Below are positions 37,229-48,119 of a stretch of 64,000 nt of DNA, piece by piece. Source of the stretch: Sipunculus nudus. Lineage: Eukaryota; Annelida; Sipuncula; Golfingiida; Sipunculidae. The notes beneath the pieces were generated by a model. It worked only from the letters and a program-made list of their open reading frames with translations. It was not told where the DNA came from and did no database searches. A program made the translations under genes and the position numbers. The DNA is taken from assembly GCA_026874595.1 (NCBI GenBank), contig CM049310.1:16594058-16658057 (forward strand). Direction: 5' to 3'. Position 1 is the first letter of the stretch, and the number at the start of each line of letters is the position of its first letter.

Positions 37229-38605
37229 ATGTCATTCCTGAACTCTCGATTTAAATCATGGCTACGATTTAATTGTTTCCGGGTAGCGGTCGAGCGAGAC
37301 GGACAGACGGGTGATGAACAGCTATAGGGAGCATAATATTTGCGATTTCTTTCGCTTTTCACATAAAAAAATGGACAAGTACTATTAAAAAGAAGACAAA
37401 ATAAAGACACCAACAATTTAAATTCAGGATCAAATGGGTATGAAGTTTGACATCTTAGCACGGGGCCATAATTTTGAATATAAAGACTCTATACCCCCTG
37501 GTGTTGCCAAAATTCTTGGAGACAGAGTTATATCAAAGTCTTTATTTCAGAATAAATTTATTACATCAGAGGTATCTGAAATCAGCTTATATATAATGTG
37601 TATAAGATTTTAGTGGGTATTTACATTCACGGAAGTTGTTATTTAAAGAGTGCTGTCAAATTGAGTTACAGAAATCAATGTCAAATGAATTCACCTCAAC
37701 AAAGACAAAAAGATTGTTATCGCATATTTTATTTATCCTTAATATTGAACAATCCCAGAAAAATTATTGCACAAAGGTGAACAGGTTGGTTGTATATGAT
37801 TATCCATCAAGCAGTAGACTAATGATAACACAGGATGAAAAACGCCTTCTTGAAACCTGTAAGCCACTGATTTTGTTTAATCACTCTTATGCTATTTATA
37901 TCATACCTTTAATGTTCTATAAGAATTGACTACAATGTCCCTGCATGAAGTGAGTGTATAATCGGCACGAGGTGCTTCAAAATTTATAGGTTATTTAAAA
38001 AGGGAGTAAAGTTATAGATAGTTTAAATCACAAATATTATAGCGTTATGTATAAACATGAACGTGACAAGAACACATACAGTGTAGAATTAAATTACATG
38101 ACAGTTATCGTGTAAAAATCTCATTCGTGTAAGTATAGATAATGACAAAATAGGAAAGCGCATTACTTGAAGGCAGTTATAAGTAGGCTAAACCCCGCCC
38201 AAGAAAACGCGACGGTCTCATGTATGATGTGACTTATGTATCAGAGTAAATGTATAATGCTTATATATAGAATTTCAGATTTCTCCACAACATGTCATAT
38301 ATTATTAATATCCGTGATAAATATGTATAATAACTAATTAAATGAACTCATGATTCGGCGGTATCAGTGCAAACTTCCAAAAATGGAAGGTCCGTCAATT
38401 TTTTATTTTTGACAAATACTGAGATTCCAGTATGGGAAGGCCATAACAACTATAGTAAAATATAACTAATGATGAAACTGAGTTTACAATTAATCATGGG
38501 TACAGCATCGCTCATTTAAACCCTGTATATGGCAGGGCCTTCGAATTTTGAGTTAGTTTAGGCAACATTGTTCGTTTCATATATCTGTGAGTTTCAGCAA
38601 AACTG
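37229..38605. other. Intergenic, no gene; holds dispersed repeat copy 2
   Basis: Between the minisatellite and the membrane-protein gene I see no coding sequence. The block at 37445-37804 is the second dispersed repeat. A TTTATT on the plus strand near 38402-38407 (AATAAA on the minus strand) could be the poly(A) signal of the minus-strand gene that ends at 38606, giving a 3' UTR of about 200 nt. Confidence 0.5.
37445..37804 (+). repeat. Dispersed repeat copy 2 (inverted relative to 22250-22611)
   Basis: This is the partner of 22250-22611 in opposite orientation about 15 kb away. Similarity begins near GTTTGACATCTTAG and ends near GTGAACAGGTTGG. Neither copy has an open frame of note. Confidence 0.75.
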
Positions 38606-40171
38606 TTAATCTTCTTTTGGCTTATTCTGGTTTTGATCACTACTTTCTTTTTCTGAAGTGCCTGTCACTGGTACAGCTCCTCCAAAATAGCTAGTGCTGA
38701 ATTTAACTCCTTCTCCTTGAGAGTACTTCCCGTCACGCTCAACCCCGCGGACAACCAGAGACCCCGAGCACTTGCACGCGGTAAGAACAGCGAATGCCGT
38801 AAAATGGTACGCCCACAGTGAAACGTCTTGCTCTCCCGCGTATACCGGGTACCATGACAACAGCAAGTCGAAAAACATCCAGAGTCCTTTGCATAACATG
38901 ACGCTGAAAATGGTGACGACCATGAAGTAGATATCTTCAAACATCACTTTCCTCGTTGATGATACCTTTTCCATATTTCCGGAAATTTGGCCCGCACGGT
39001 GTTGAAGGTGCAGAAAAACGGTGGTAACCAAGTAACCCATGCCGACGCATGTCACCATGGCAGCCCATGGATCCTCGGGATATACAAGGCGATCCAGTAA
39101 TGTCCAGACGCCGAACCAATGAGTGTGGATCTGGCTGTACACTACCGTCACTGTGAAGATCGTGTCAAAAAAGTTGGAGATCGTGCCGTCAAACTGTAAA
39201 TATTATAAAACATAAGAAAAAAAGGTGAATTTCCGGTAATTCATAAAGCATATGATTGTATCTCAATATCTTGATCTTTACACAACCAATTTCAAAGACC
39301 GCTCCAATTCAAAGACATTATTTTAATGTATGCTAATGGTCCTATAAAACCCAATAATGATTAATCATTTCTTATAGAATATTTAGAACGTTACATCCAT
39401 ATATATATATATATTGTGTACAATGTTTCATATATATTTAATATCAATATTTTGAGACTTCTTATTCAATACTTCTTTTGTCAATTTTCAGGCATATCTT
39501 AATGTTGAAATGTGTTTTAGATCATTTTTTATGAGTGGAACCTCATTATTTATAGATAGGATCACATTTCCTTGTATTTCATGCAGGTGCATGGGCTGTT
39601 CATGCATTACAAAATATGCACTTCAAATATCACATTACAAAACAATAAAACACGGGTTTATATATCCTTAAAAAATGGAATAACATACACTTGTTTCAAA
39701 TATGGTATTTGAAGAGAAGTCTGGCTCGCTGTCAACCTCAAGACCGTAGGGATTCCCGGTTATGTTTCGTCCACAGCGTAAAGCCCACAGCGCCATCAAC
39801 CCTGCTACTGCGCTTGCCAGAGCGGGCGTAATCTCTATTCCAAAGTAGAGCTCGCAGAGGATAGTCACGGCCCAGGCGTGGGAAGCATTGCTAACAGAAA
39901 GTACGTAGAGGTAAACCCGGTACCATATGCTAACAGCAAACTGAGAATTGTAACTCTTAACGAAATTGTCGATCTTCTTCTGGAAGAACATAATAATAAT
40001 CTCTGGTATTATAGAGACGCACAGGACGAGCCACGCATTGAAGAGACGGTCGTCTGTGATTCGCTCACACAAGGCCCACGTGGTATACTGGTGCATCTGT
40101 ACCATTGGTGTCACAACGGCTAAGTTGAAGGCAAGATCGGCCGTAGCTGTACCGTACTGACTCAGCGCCAT
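38606..40171 (-). CDS. Eight-pass membrane protein, possibly Fuseless-like (two exons)
   Basis: The exons 39689-40171 and 38606-39193 join in phase 0 (donor AGT|GTATGT, acceptor TTTACAG|TTT) to give 356 residues. The start is the first ATG, in a good context (CCAAAATGG). About eight hydrophobic segments are visible: residues about 12-35, 43-63, 80-108, 113-133, 168-196, 203-225, 244-277 and 285-309. A hydrophilic C-terminal tail rich in K, E, S, D and N (about 312-356) follows. The two exons encode two related four-helix halves: MVQMHQYTTWALCERI in half 1 parallels YSQIHTHWFGVWTLLDRL in half 2. The layout and length recall the invertebrate Fuseless family, described in Drosophila as an eight-pass presynaptic protein affecting calcium-channel localisation. 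That name is a tentative recognition; an uncharacterised transporter-like family is the alternative. An LTR retrotransposon sits 670 bp upstream, head to head. Confidence 0.75.
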
Positions 40172-40842
40172 TTTGGTCTCCCTGGAAGTGGTAACTCAGA
40201 CGAAGTGAAATTCTGTTTTGAAGAATAATATTGTCATCAATCCGGTCGCTATATGCTCTTCCAGTGTATCCTGGTTGTTCTTGGGAAGATGTTTAAGAAA
40301 CCCTGGAAGTAATAAACCAAAATAAAATGAGCTATAGGCCTATGTAAACAGAACGGTAATCTTGATCAATAAAACATGCATTGTCATTTTTTTTGTTTTG
40401 TATTTTGTAACCTTAAATCATGTCCCCGTACTAATTAAACAAAGCACGGTCTATCACAGTGGCGTTATAAATATTTTTCTTTATAGGTATACCTGGAGTT
40501 CTTTAACATGTTACATGAATCCCATAGAAAAGATATAGTGGATAGCTGGCTTTAATATCTCCATGTTGGCGGCGATTGGCTAAGAAATACTAGAGGATGG
40601 TATTGACTGGCATCTATAATTTCCTTAGAGTTCCGTGTGTAGTTGGCGAATCTGTTGTCGGGAGACAATTCATGTAAGTAAAATGAGAATAAAAACAAAT
40701 ATCTATATAAAAAAAGAAACAATCTGAAACGAGGAATTTAATGTAGAATCTCTGTTAAAAATTATTCAACACATAGCATTTTTTTTTGCGAACACCAAGT
40801 TACAAGATTATGTATTCCTTCATTTGAAATAACCATGGATAA

Positions 40843-41516
40843 TGTGATGTATGTCCGTACGCGATGGCAGGGCACTCACGGAAGGACCTTAGAACCATTG
40901 ACCCAGGAACAACAGGAACGCGTTGACCCGTGTCGCTTACAGTCATCTATTGAACTCCGGCAACAACAAATAAACGGACAAAGAGAACGTTTTCATTCAT
41001 TCATTAACAGCGGTTAAACAACCTGAACTGGAATTTAAAAGTGGATCGATCGATATTGCGTTAAGGTCCACAGACACTATAAATACCCTTCATTTAGTGA
41101 TTTTGAATTGGGTTGCAAACAAGAACTGATATCCAGGGATATCCGGGCCTGATGACGTGTAGTCTCCTTGTGATAAGGCGGAGACATTTTGGACGTTTTG
41201 GACTTTATTATGGCTGTGCACGGATTATGAACTGAACTTTCGTTATGACTCCTCAGAGCAACCCCGGAGTCATTTTTATTTCGTCAAACCAGCACCAGTG
41301 ACTTTGATTTACAGCAGATAAGTATTTCTTCATTTGTACCGCACCAAGATTTAATTATTATGTGTTAGAGACTTTGTATTCATGTATTGTATATATTGTA
41401 AATAATGTTTGTTTAAATAATTATATATATTTTGTACTATATTTGTGAGTCAGTTTTTCATTTAACATCTTCGTTGTGTGAGTGGAACTCGGGGATGTTT
41501 TGTGCTACACGCAACA
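40843..41516 (+). repeat. 5' LTR (674 bp)
   Basis: TG...CA ends and exactly the same length as the 3' LTR. I count six substitutions between the two (about 0.9%) and no indels. A TATA box (TATAAATA) lies at 41078-41085 and a palindrome GATCGATC near 41045. Confidence 0.95.
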
Positions 41517-41521
41517 TAAAA

Positions 41522-41535
41522 TGGGGGCTCGTCCG
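41522..41535 (+). other. Primer binding site, tRNA-Pro-like
   Basis: TGGGGGCTCGTCCG starts 5 nt after the LTR end. It matches the first 14 nt of the proline-tRNA primer site known from murine retroviruses. The following bases diverge from the 18-nt consensus. Confidence 0.75.
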
Positions 41536-41804
41536 CTTGCTTTTCTCTTTTTGGCTCGTTTTCTTTAGGGGTATGAATTGGGGTTATTTCTACATTTTTC
41601 AAATCATTTTTCTATTTTGAGTATTGATTCAAATATCATCGTTTCATTTTTGATGTGAATTTCTAAAGTAAGAAAGACTCGCAGTAAACATTAGTAACAT
41701 TGTAGTAGATTGTATAGTCATATATTTTTTAGAAATAAGTATTTCATATAGTAGAATATTGGTTATTTCATATTTTTATATGACAAACTCATAAAAAACT
41801 CAAA

Positions 41805-42884
41805 ATGGATATTGATAAATTTATAGTTAATCCCACTACGCAGGTCTTAGACCAAATAAAAAAGGTTGAGTTATTGGAAACTTGTAACAAATTAAATATA
41901 GAAGGAAAACAGTCAATGAGAAAGTCAGAATTAAAAAGGAGAATTGTAGATCATCTTGTGGATAATGATCTGTTTGAGGATTCCGTTTTGGGATTGTACC
42001 CTCCAGAACCACAAAAAGGTGCTGACTCTGGTCAATATGAATATCAATTTAAATTAAAAGAATTAGAAATAAATAGAGAACTACAAATGAAAGAACTAGA
42101 GTTAAAAGAACTAGAACTTAAACTAAAATTTGATGAGGATAAAAAAGAAAATTCTGCAACGGGTGGAATTTTAGACCCTAACAGATATATCAGATTAGTT
42201 CCCTCATTTAATGAAAAAGAAGTAGATAAATTCTTTCTACACTTTGAGAAAATCGCTAAAAATCTTAGGTGGCCAATAGAGTTGTGGCCTATTCTGGCAC
42301 AAAGTGTATTCACTGGAAAAGCCCAAGAAATATATTCTTCTTTATCAGTAGAAGAATGTTCAAATTATGATTCTCTCAAATATGCTATTCTTCATGCATA
42401 TAAATTAGTGCCTGAAGCTTACAGACAAAGGTTTCGAAATTTACGGAGAACATATACTCAAACTCATGTTGAATTTGCTCATGAGAAAGAGGTACTTTTT
42501 GAGAAATGGTGTAACTCAAAAACCGTGAATTCAGATTATGAGAAATTAACACAAATGATATTAGTTGAAGAGTTTAAGAAAATGTATTAGAGATGATATT
42601 AAGACATATTTAGATGAGAAGGAAGTAACTACGTTACAACAAGCGGCAAAATTTGCCGATGAATTTGCTTTGACTCATAAGAGTAAATTTGATAAATCAA
42701 GAGAAGTTGGTTTTCAAAGACCAAGAAATGTAAATGGTAGTGACAAAAAGGGGAGTCCACCTCGACCCAGAAAAGAATTTTCTGAGGGTAAAAAGGGTGA
42801 GACAAGTGAAAAACCCAGATTGAGGACTGGACCTGTCCAATCTGCTATTATTGTAAGAAACCAGGACATGTTATGGCTACGTGT
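41805..42884 (+). pseudogene. gag: Gag: SAP-like N-terminus, coiled coil, SCAN-like capsid, zinc knuckle (frameshifted)
   Basis: The ATG at 41805 opens 261 codons. Residues 15-52 look like a SAP-type helix-turn-helix (LLETCNKLNIEGKQSMRKSE). Residues 80-115 are a charged heptad-like coiled coil, and 125-260 are the capsid. The segment YRQRFRNLRR...WC...MILVEEF resembles the vertebrate SCAN domain, which is known to derive from Gmr1-like Gag. A single-base shift near 42580-42590, within an A-rich run, moves the frame. The capsid continues in the next frame to about 42830, where a second shift restores the first frame. The nucleocapsid knuckle CYYCKKPGHVMATC (C-x2-C-x4-H-x4-C) is encoded at 42843-42884. 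Gag forms the cytoplasmic particle that packages the element RNA. Confidence 0.85.
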
Positions 42885-43690
42885 CTGAGTCTCAAAAAGA
42901 ATAAAGAGACAAGTCTTAAGGAAACGTCACCAAATGCACTCGTGAATACATACGAGGGCTTGCTTTGTGAACTTCCATCAGGGACAGTAGGTTTAAAGGA
43001 TCCTGTCATTGTGGGAAAGAATAATGACTTTCAGGCTATTCGTAAAGAATTTAAGCCTTTTGTGTCAGAGGGTTTTGTATCTTTAAAAAGGGACAGTATT
43101 GAACCCGTACCAATCAAAATTCTAAGAGACACTGGAGCGTCTCAGTCTTTATTGTTAGAAAGTGAATTACCTTTCTCTGATGAGACGGCAACCGGAGAAA
43201 TTGTATTGGCTCAGGGTATTGAAGGTTCTATTGTTACAGTACCTTTGCACGAAATTATTTTAAAGTCAGGGTTGGCGTCAGGTCCTGTTAAGGTCGGGAT
43301 TTTGCCTAGCTTACCCGTAAAGGGAGTGTCTTTATTATTGGGGAATGATTTGGCGGGAACAAATGTGATGGCTTATCCTTGTATGGTTTCTAAGCCGAGT
43401 ACTGACATTGTTGATAAGGCGGAACATGAAGAAATGTTTCCGGCCTGTGCGGTCACTCGAGCGATGGCTAAAAAAGCCGATATGGTGGCCGGGAGAGTCA
43501 CCAATAATATGGCCGTGGACAATAGTTCCACTGTTAAGGCCAATGATATGGCTGTGACGAGAGATGTCACTGGTAAAGCCAATTATACGGCCGTGGACAA
43601 AGGTTCCACTGTTAAGGCCGCACCTAGGGCTATTGATAGCACCATTACGGCTGTGGATGGGAATTCACTGTTAAAGTCGATATTAAGGTG
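42885..43690 (+). pseudogene. pol: Aspartic protease region of the retrotransposon pol
   Basis: This is in the same frame as the start of Gag. The catalytic DTGA is encoded at 43128-43139, within a hydrophobic context typical of retroelement proteases (ILRDTGASQSLLL). A linker follows that is rich in short repeats of the type NxSTVKAxxMAV (43500-43690). The frame is lost near 43660-43690 by a single-base change. No other lesion was seen in the protease itself, which would process the Gag-Pol polyprotein. Confidence 0.82.
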
Positions 43691-44818
43691 GACGTAGATT
43701 CCACTGATGAAAAAGCCAATACGGCTATGGTTCATACGACCAAAAATGATGATAATACGCCTACTGATATTAAAGCAGATAGAAATATTGTAGATGATGA
43801 TGTGATAGATTTGTCACAAACATTCATGAATGTCACTAACCATGATAATGACCAACCAGCGCTTTCTCGTTCTCAATATGAGAAAAGAGCTGAGAAAATA
43901 TCTGATGAGACTTTTCCTTTAGGGAATAGGGATAATCTTTTGAAAGAACGAAAGAATGATACAGGTCTTGCACATTTATATGATTTGGTATTACCGAGTG
44001 AAGAGTTAGACAAGGTATCATCAGGTTATTTCATACTAAATGATATTTTGATGAGAAAATGGAAACCTAAAGATATTCCCTCAACAGAGGACTGGGCTAC
44101 AGTAAATCAGATTGTGATTCCTGAAGTGTATAGATCAGAAATAATGAAGATAGCCCATGAATCACCTTTGTCAGGACATTTTGGTGTAAACAAGACTAAA
44201 GAAAGGATACTAAGGCATTTCTTTTGGCCAAGAATGAATCAAGATATAGCTAGGTTTTGTAAAACTTGTCATACTTGTCAAATGGTAGGAAAATACAATC
44301 ATGATTCACCAAAAGCTCCATTACAACCAATTCCAGTCATGGAAGAAGCCATGTCTAAAATTATTATAGACTGTGTTGGTCCAATGTCAAAAACTAAAAA
44401 TGGAAATCAATATTTGTTGACCATCATGTGTACTGCAACAAGATTTCCAGAGGCCATTCCTTTGAGAAATATCAAAACCAAAACTATCACTAAAGCTTTG
44501 ATAAAATTCTTTACAATGTTTGGTATGCCTAAAGAAATTCAATCAGATCAAGGGTCAAATTTTACACCTGGATTATTACAACAGTTGACAAAGGAATTAG
44601 GTGTTAATCAGATCTTGTCAAGTGCATATCATCCGCAATCCCAGGGTGCTTTAGAGGGATTTCATTCTACTCTGAAAACCATGTTGAAGACTTATTGTTT
44701 TCATAACAAGAGGGATTGGGATGAAGGGGTCCCGCTATTGTTATTTGCGGTTAGGGATTCAGTCCAGGAGTCACTCGGATTTACTCCGTTTGAACTCCAT
44801 GTTTGGCCACACTATTAG
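43688..44818 (+). pseudogene. pol: Integrase (HHCC zinc finger and DDE core) of the retrotransposon
   Basis: The open stretch encodes a His2Cys2 finger (H157 and H164, then the cluster CKTCHTC at 191-197). The DDE catalytic core has D228 (IIIDCVG), D287 (IQSDQGSNF) and E323 (GALEGFHS), with the canonical 35 residues between the last two. The frame ends at a frameshift near 44805 and a TAG at 44816-44818. In the restored frame a further in-frame TAA sits at 44844. Integrase inserts the cDNA copy into the host chromosome. Its position upstream of the reverse transcriptase is the unusual feature. Confidence 0.9.
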
Positions 44819-44888
44819 AGGCCCATTGAATGTAATCAAAGATTAATGGCTTAGTGAACAAAACAGACGGAAAACCGTTTTAGATTAT

Positions 44889-46727
44889 GTGGTTACATTC
44901 AAAGAACGGTTGAATGATACATGTGAATTAGCAAGACAGAATTTGGCTAAAGCTCAAACCAAGATGAAAACATGGTATGATAAGAATGCAAGACATCAGG
45001 AATTGAATATAGGAGATAAGGTACTTGCATTGTTACCAAGTAAAGAAGGTCCATTACAATCAAGATATCATGGACCTTATGAGATTTATAGAAAGATTAA
45101 CAATGTCAATTACATCATCAAAACTCCAGATAGACGTAAGGGAACTCAATTATGTCATGTGAATATGCTCAAACCATATTTTGAGAGGAACGATACATTA
45201 GTGAAACCTGTTTGTATAACATCTGATGATAATGAAATATCAGAAACTACTGATATTTTCAAAGATTTTGAAACAAGTAAAGACAAGAATGAAAAACCAA
45301 AATTAGGTAATTCAGAGATATTGGCAAACTTAGATGTGAAACTAGAACATCTGTCGTCTGAAAAATCTCAAGATTTGTCTAAATTGTTGAGAAAATATAA
45401 ACAAATATTTCCAGATGTACCTAGTAGAACAAATGTTATATATCATGATGTGGATGTCGGTGAAGCAAAACCAATAAAACAACATCCATACAGGGTTAAT
45501 CCCGAAACTCTTGCCAACTTAAGAAAAGAAATAGATTACATGTTACAAAATGACATCATCAGAGAGAGCCAAAGTGAATGGAGTTCTCCATGTATATTAG
45601 TTCCAAAACCAGATAAAAGTTATAGATTTTGTACTGATTTCAGAAAAGTGAATGCTGTAACTAAAACAGATACGTATCCCATACCAAGAGTTGATGATTG
45701 TATAGATAGGATTGGTAAAGCTAAATATGTAACAAAATGTGACTTACTGAAAGGATATTGGGGTGTTCCTCTAACTGAAAGAGCGAGAAAGATCTCTGCT
45801 TTTGTTATTCCTGACGGATAATATGAATATAATGTAATGCCGTTCGGAATGAAGAATAGTGGAGCTTCATTCCAACGTTTGATTAATATTTGTATAAACC
45901 ATCTTGAAGGTGTTGAAGGTTACATTGATGACTTGATTGTATATAGTGATACGTGGTCTGAACACTTGTATAGACTTGAGAAACTGTTTCAAAGACTGGC
46001 TGAAGCTAATCTTACAGTTAATTTGGTAAAAAGTGATTTTGGGAAGGCCAAGGTCATTTATTTAGGTCATGTCATAGGACAAGGTGATGTAGAACCTATT
46101 CAAGCCAAAATTGAGGCCATTATCAATTTCCAGAGACCTACATCAAAAAAGAGTTTACAAAGATTTCTAGGCATGACTGGGTATTATAGAAGGTTTTGTA
46201 AAAACTTTGCTGAGATAACTACCCCTCTCACAAATTTGTTAAAGAAAAAGGAGATATATATTTGGACTGATGACTGCGAAGCAGCATTCGAGAAATTGAA
46301 GTCGATGATGATCAATACACCTGTCTTGAAAGCACCTGATTTTGACAAAGATTTTAAGTTATGTGTTGATGCTAGCGAACAAGCAGCTGATGCTATATTG
46401 ATTCAAGAAAATGGACAAGGGATTATTCATCCTGTCTGTTATTTCTCAAAGAAATTTAAATATTACCAGAGAAATTATTCCACCATTGAAAAAGAATTAT
46501 TAGCGCTTATCTTAGCACTGCAATATTTTGAAATCTATGTGAGATCAGTTTCTCATCCATTAGTGATTTATACTGATCATAACCCTTTAGTGTTCTTGAG
46601 TAGAATGAAGAACAAGAACAGGAGATTATTAAATTGGAGTCTACTCTTACAAGAGTATGACATCAATATGAAACACATAAGAGGAAAGGATAATGTCATC
46701 GCTGAAGCATTATCTAGATGTTATTGA
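44889..46727 (+). pseudogene. pol: Integrase C-terminal GPY/F module, reverse transcriptase and RNase H
   Basis: One frame runs from the integrase tail (GDKVLALLPS...HGPYEIYRK, about residues 41-100 of the 44889 frame) directly into the reverse transcriptase (WSSPCILVPKPDKSYRFCTDFRKVNA, TKCDLLKGYWGV). This proves the IN-to-RT order within one open stretch. A TAA at 45819-45821 interrupts it just before MPFGMKNSGASFQR. The catalytic YIDD box follows at 45921-45932. RNase H residues are seen in LCVDASEQA, STIEKELLAL and IYTDHNPL. The frame ends at 46727. The element copies its RNA into DNA with these activities; the internal stop should abolish them in this copy. Confidence 0.92.
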
Positions 46728-47131
46728 TAAATTTGTATATGAATTGTATTGTTAGAGATGGGTATGGATGAAGATGTTACATTGAGATGCATTTGCTATT
46801 ATGCATTATAAGCTAGTAGGATGAATTGTGCATTAGTAACAGGGATATTATTTTGCACAAGTCGTAGTAGTGTTCGATGGTTTTGTGAGTTATTAGTGTG
46901 TGTATTATCATAGTGAAGTTAAAATGAATTGGATAGATTATTTGCATATGTTTGCAAGAAAAGAAATGATGGCTATTGATGTCAATTATAAATGATATTG
47001 TAGATTATAAAAGTTTATATCCTCATGTTAACATAATTATATTTCTCATATATATATCATATCACCCAAATGTATATATTTCAGATATTATAAAATTTTA
47101 CTCGTGAAAATATCATAACATTTTCTTTTTT
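46728..47131 (+). other. Non-coding 3' region of the retrotransposon
   Basis: About 400 bp of AT-rich sequence lies between the end of RNase H and the purine tract. No env-like or other open frame is seen. Confidence 0.7.
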
Positions 47132-47141
47132 AGGAGGATGG
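47132..47141 (+). other. Polypurine tract (plus-strand primer)
   Basis: AGGAGGATGG directly abuts the 3' LTR, is preceded by a T-rich run, and contains one T. Its position is as expected for plus-strand priming. Confidence 0.65.
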
Positions 47142-47815
47142 TGTGATGTATGTCCGTACGCGATGGCAGGGCACTCACGGAAGGACCTTAGAACCATTGA
47201 CCCAGGAACAACAGGAACGCGTTGACCCGTGTCGCTTACAGTCATCTATTGAACTCCGGCAACAACAAATAAACGGACAAAGAGAACGTTTTCATTCATT
47301 CATTAACAGCGGTTAAACAACCTGAACTGGAATTTAAAAGTGGATCGATCGATATTGCGTTAAGGTCCACAGACACTATAAATACCCTTCATTTAGTGAT
47401 TTTGAATTGGGTTGCAAACAAGAACTGATATCCAGGGATATCCAGGCCTGATGACGTGTAGTCTCCTTGTGATAAGGCGGAGACATTTTGGACGTTTTGG
47501 ACTTTATTATGGCTGTGCACGGATTATGAAATGAACTTTCGTTATGACTCCTCAGAGCAACCCCGGAGTCATTTTTATTTCGTCAAACCAGCACCAGTGA
47601 CTTTGATTTACAGCAGAAAAGTATTTCTTCATTTTTACCGCACCAAAATTTAGTTATTATGTGTTAGAGACTTTGTATTCATGTATTGTATATATTGTAA
47701 ATAATGTTTGTTTAAATAATTATATATATTTTGTACTATATTTGTGAGTCAGTTTTTCATTTAACATCTTCGTTGTGTGAGTGGAACTCGGGGATGTTTT
47801 GTGCTACACGCAACA
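47142..47815 (+). repeat. 3' LTR (674 bp)
   Basis: This LTR is the same length as the 5' LTR with six substitutions (for example TCCAGGCC for TCCGGGCC, GAAATGAAC for GAACTGAAC). It is followed by the ATAA target duplication. Confidence 0.95.
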
Positions 47816-48088
47816 ATAATTTTATTAAATTCTAATAGGTAATTAAGGTAATATCCATTACACAATTCATTGAATTTGACAAAAAGGACCAATAAACCTC
47901 CGTTTTCATAATATTTATTAGTGGCATCCAGTTTCCATACGGTTTCATCATGTTATATCTCACACCGATAGACGCTATCTGGTCGGTTACAATATACTAG
48001 TACATACATAGAAATCGCACACACATAATAATATGTGATACTATATATAAATATATACATACATGCATACATAGGCATGTACATAAAC

Positions 48089-48090
<2 letters not shown>

Positions 48091-48119
<29 letters not shown>
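48091..48119. repeat. (TA)n microsatellite
   Basis: A TA dinucleotide run of about 14 units downstream of the retrotransposon. Confidence 0.9.

Larger units (their letters stand above)
40839..47819 (+). mobile_element. Full-length Gmr1-like Ty3/gypsy LTR retrotransposon (broken coding region)
   Basis: The element spans 40843-47815 (6,973 bp) and is flanked by ATAA on both sides (40839-40842 and 47816-47819), a 4-bp target duplication. Two 674-bp LTRs start TGTGATG and end GCAACA. A tRNA-Pro-like primer binding site and a purine tract are present. The domain order is Gag, zinc knuckle, protease, integrase, GPY/F module, reverse transcriptase, RNase H. Integrase before reverse transcriptase is the Ty1/copia order, but the sequences are gypsy-like, which is the hallmark of the Gmr1-like group. 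The reading frame is interrupted by about four frameshifts and two stops, so this copy is unlikely to be autonomous. Confidence 0.93.

Noticed and set aside
39878-40160. Plus-strand open frames opposite the membrane-protein exon 1
   Set aside because: They are the antisense of a well-supported exon with clear transmembrane coding.
41605-41804. Possible upstream leader ORF in the retrotransposon
   Set aside because: Only short frames in AT-rich sequence before the Gag ATG; nothing protein-like.
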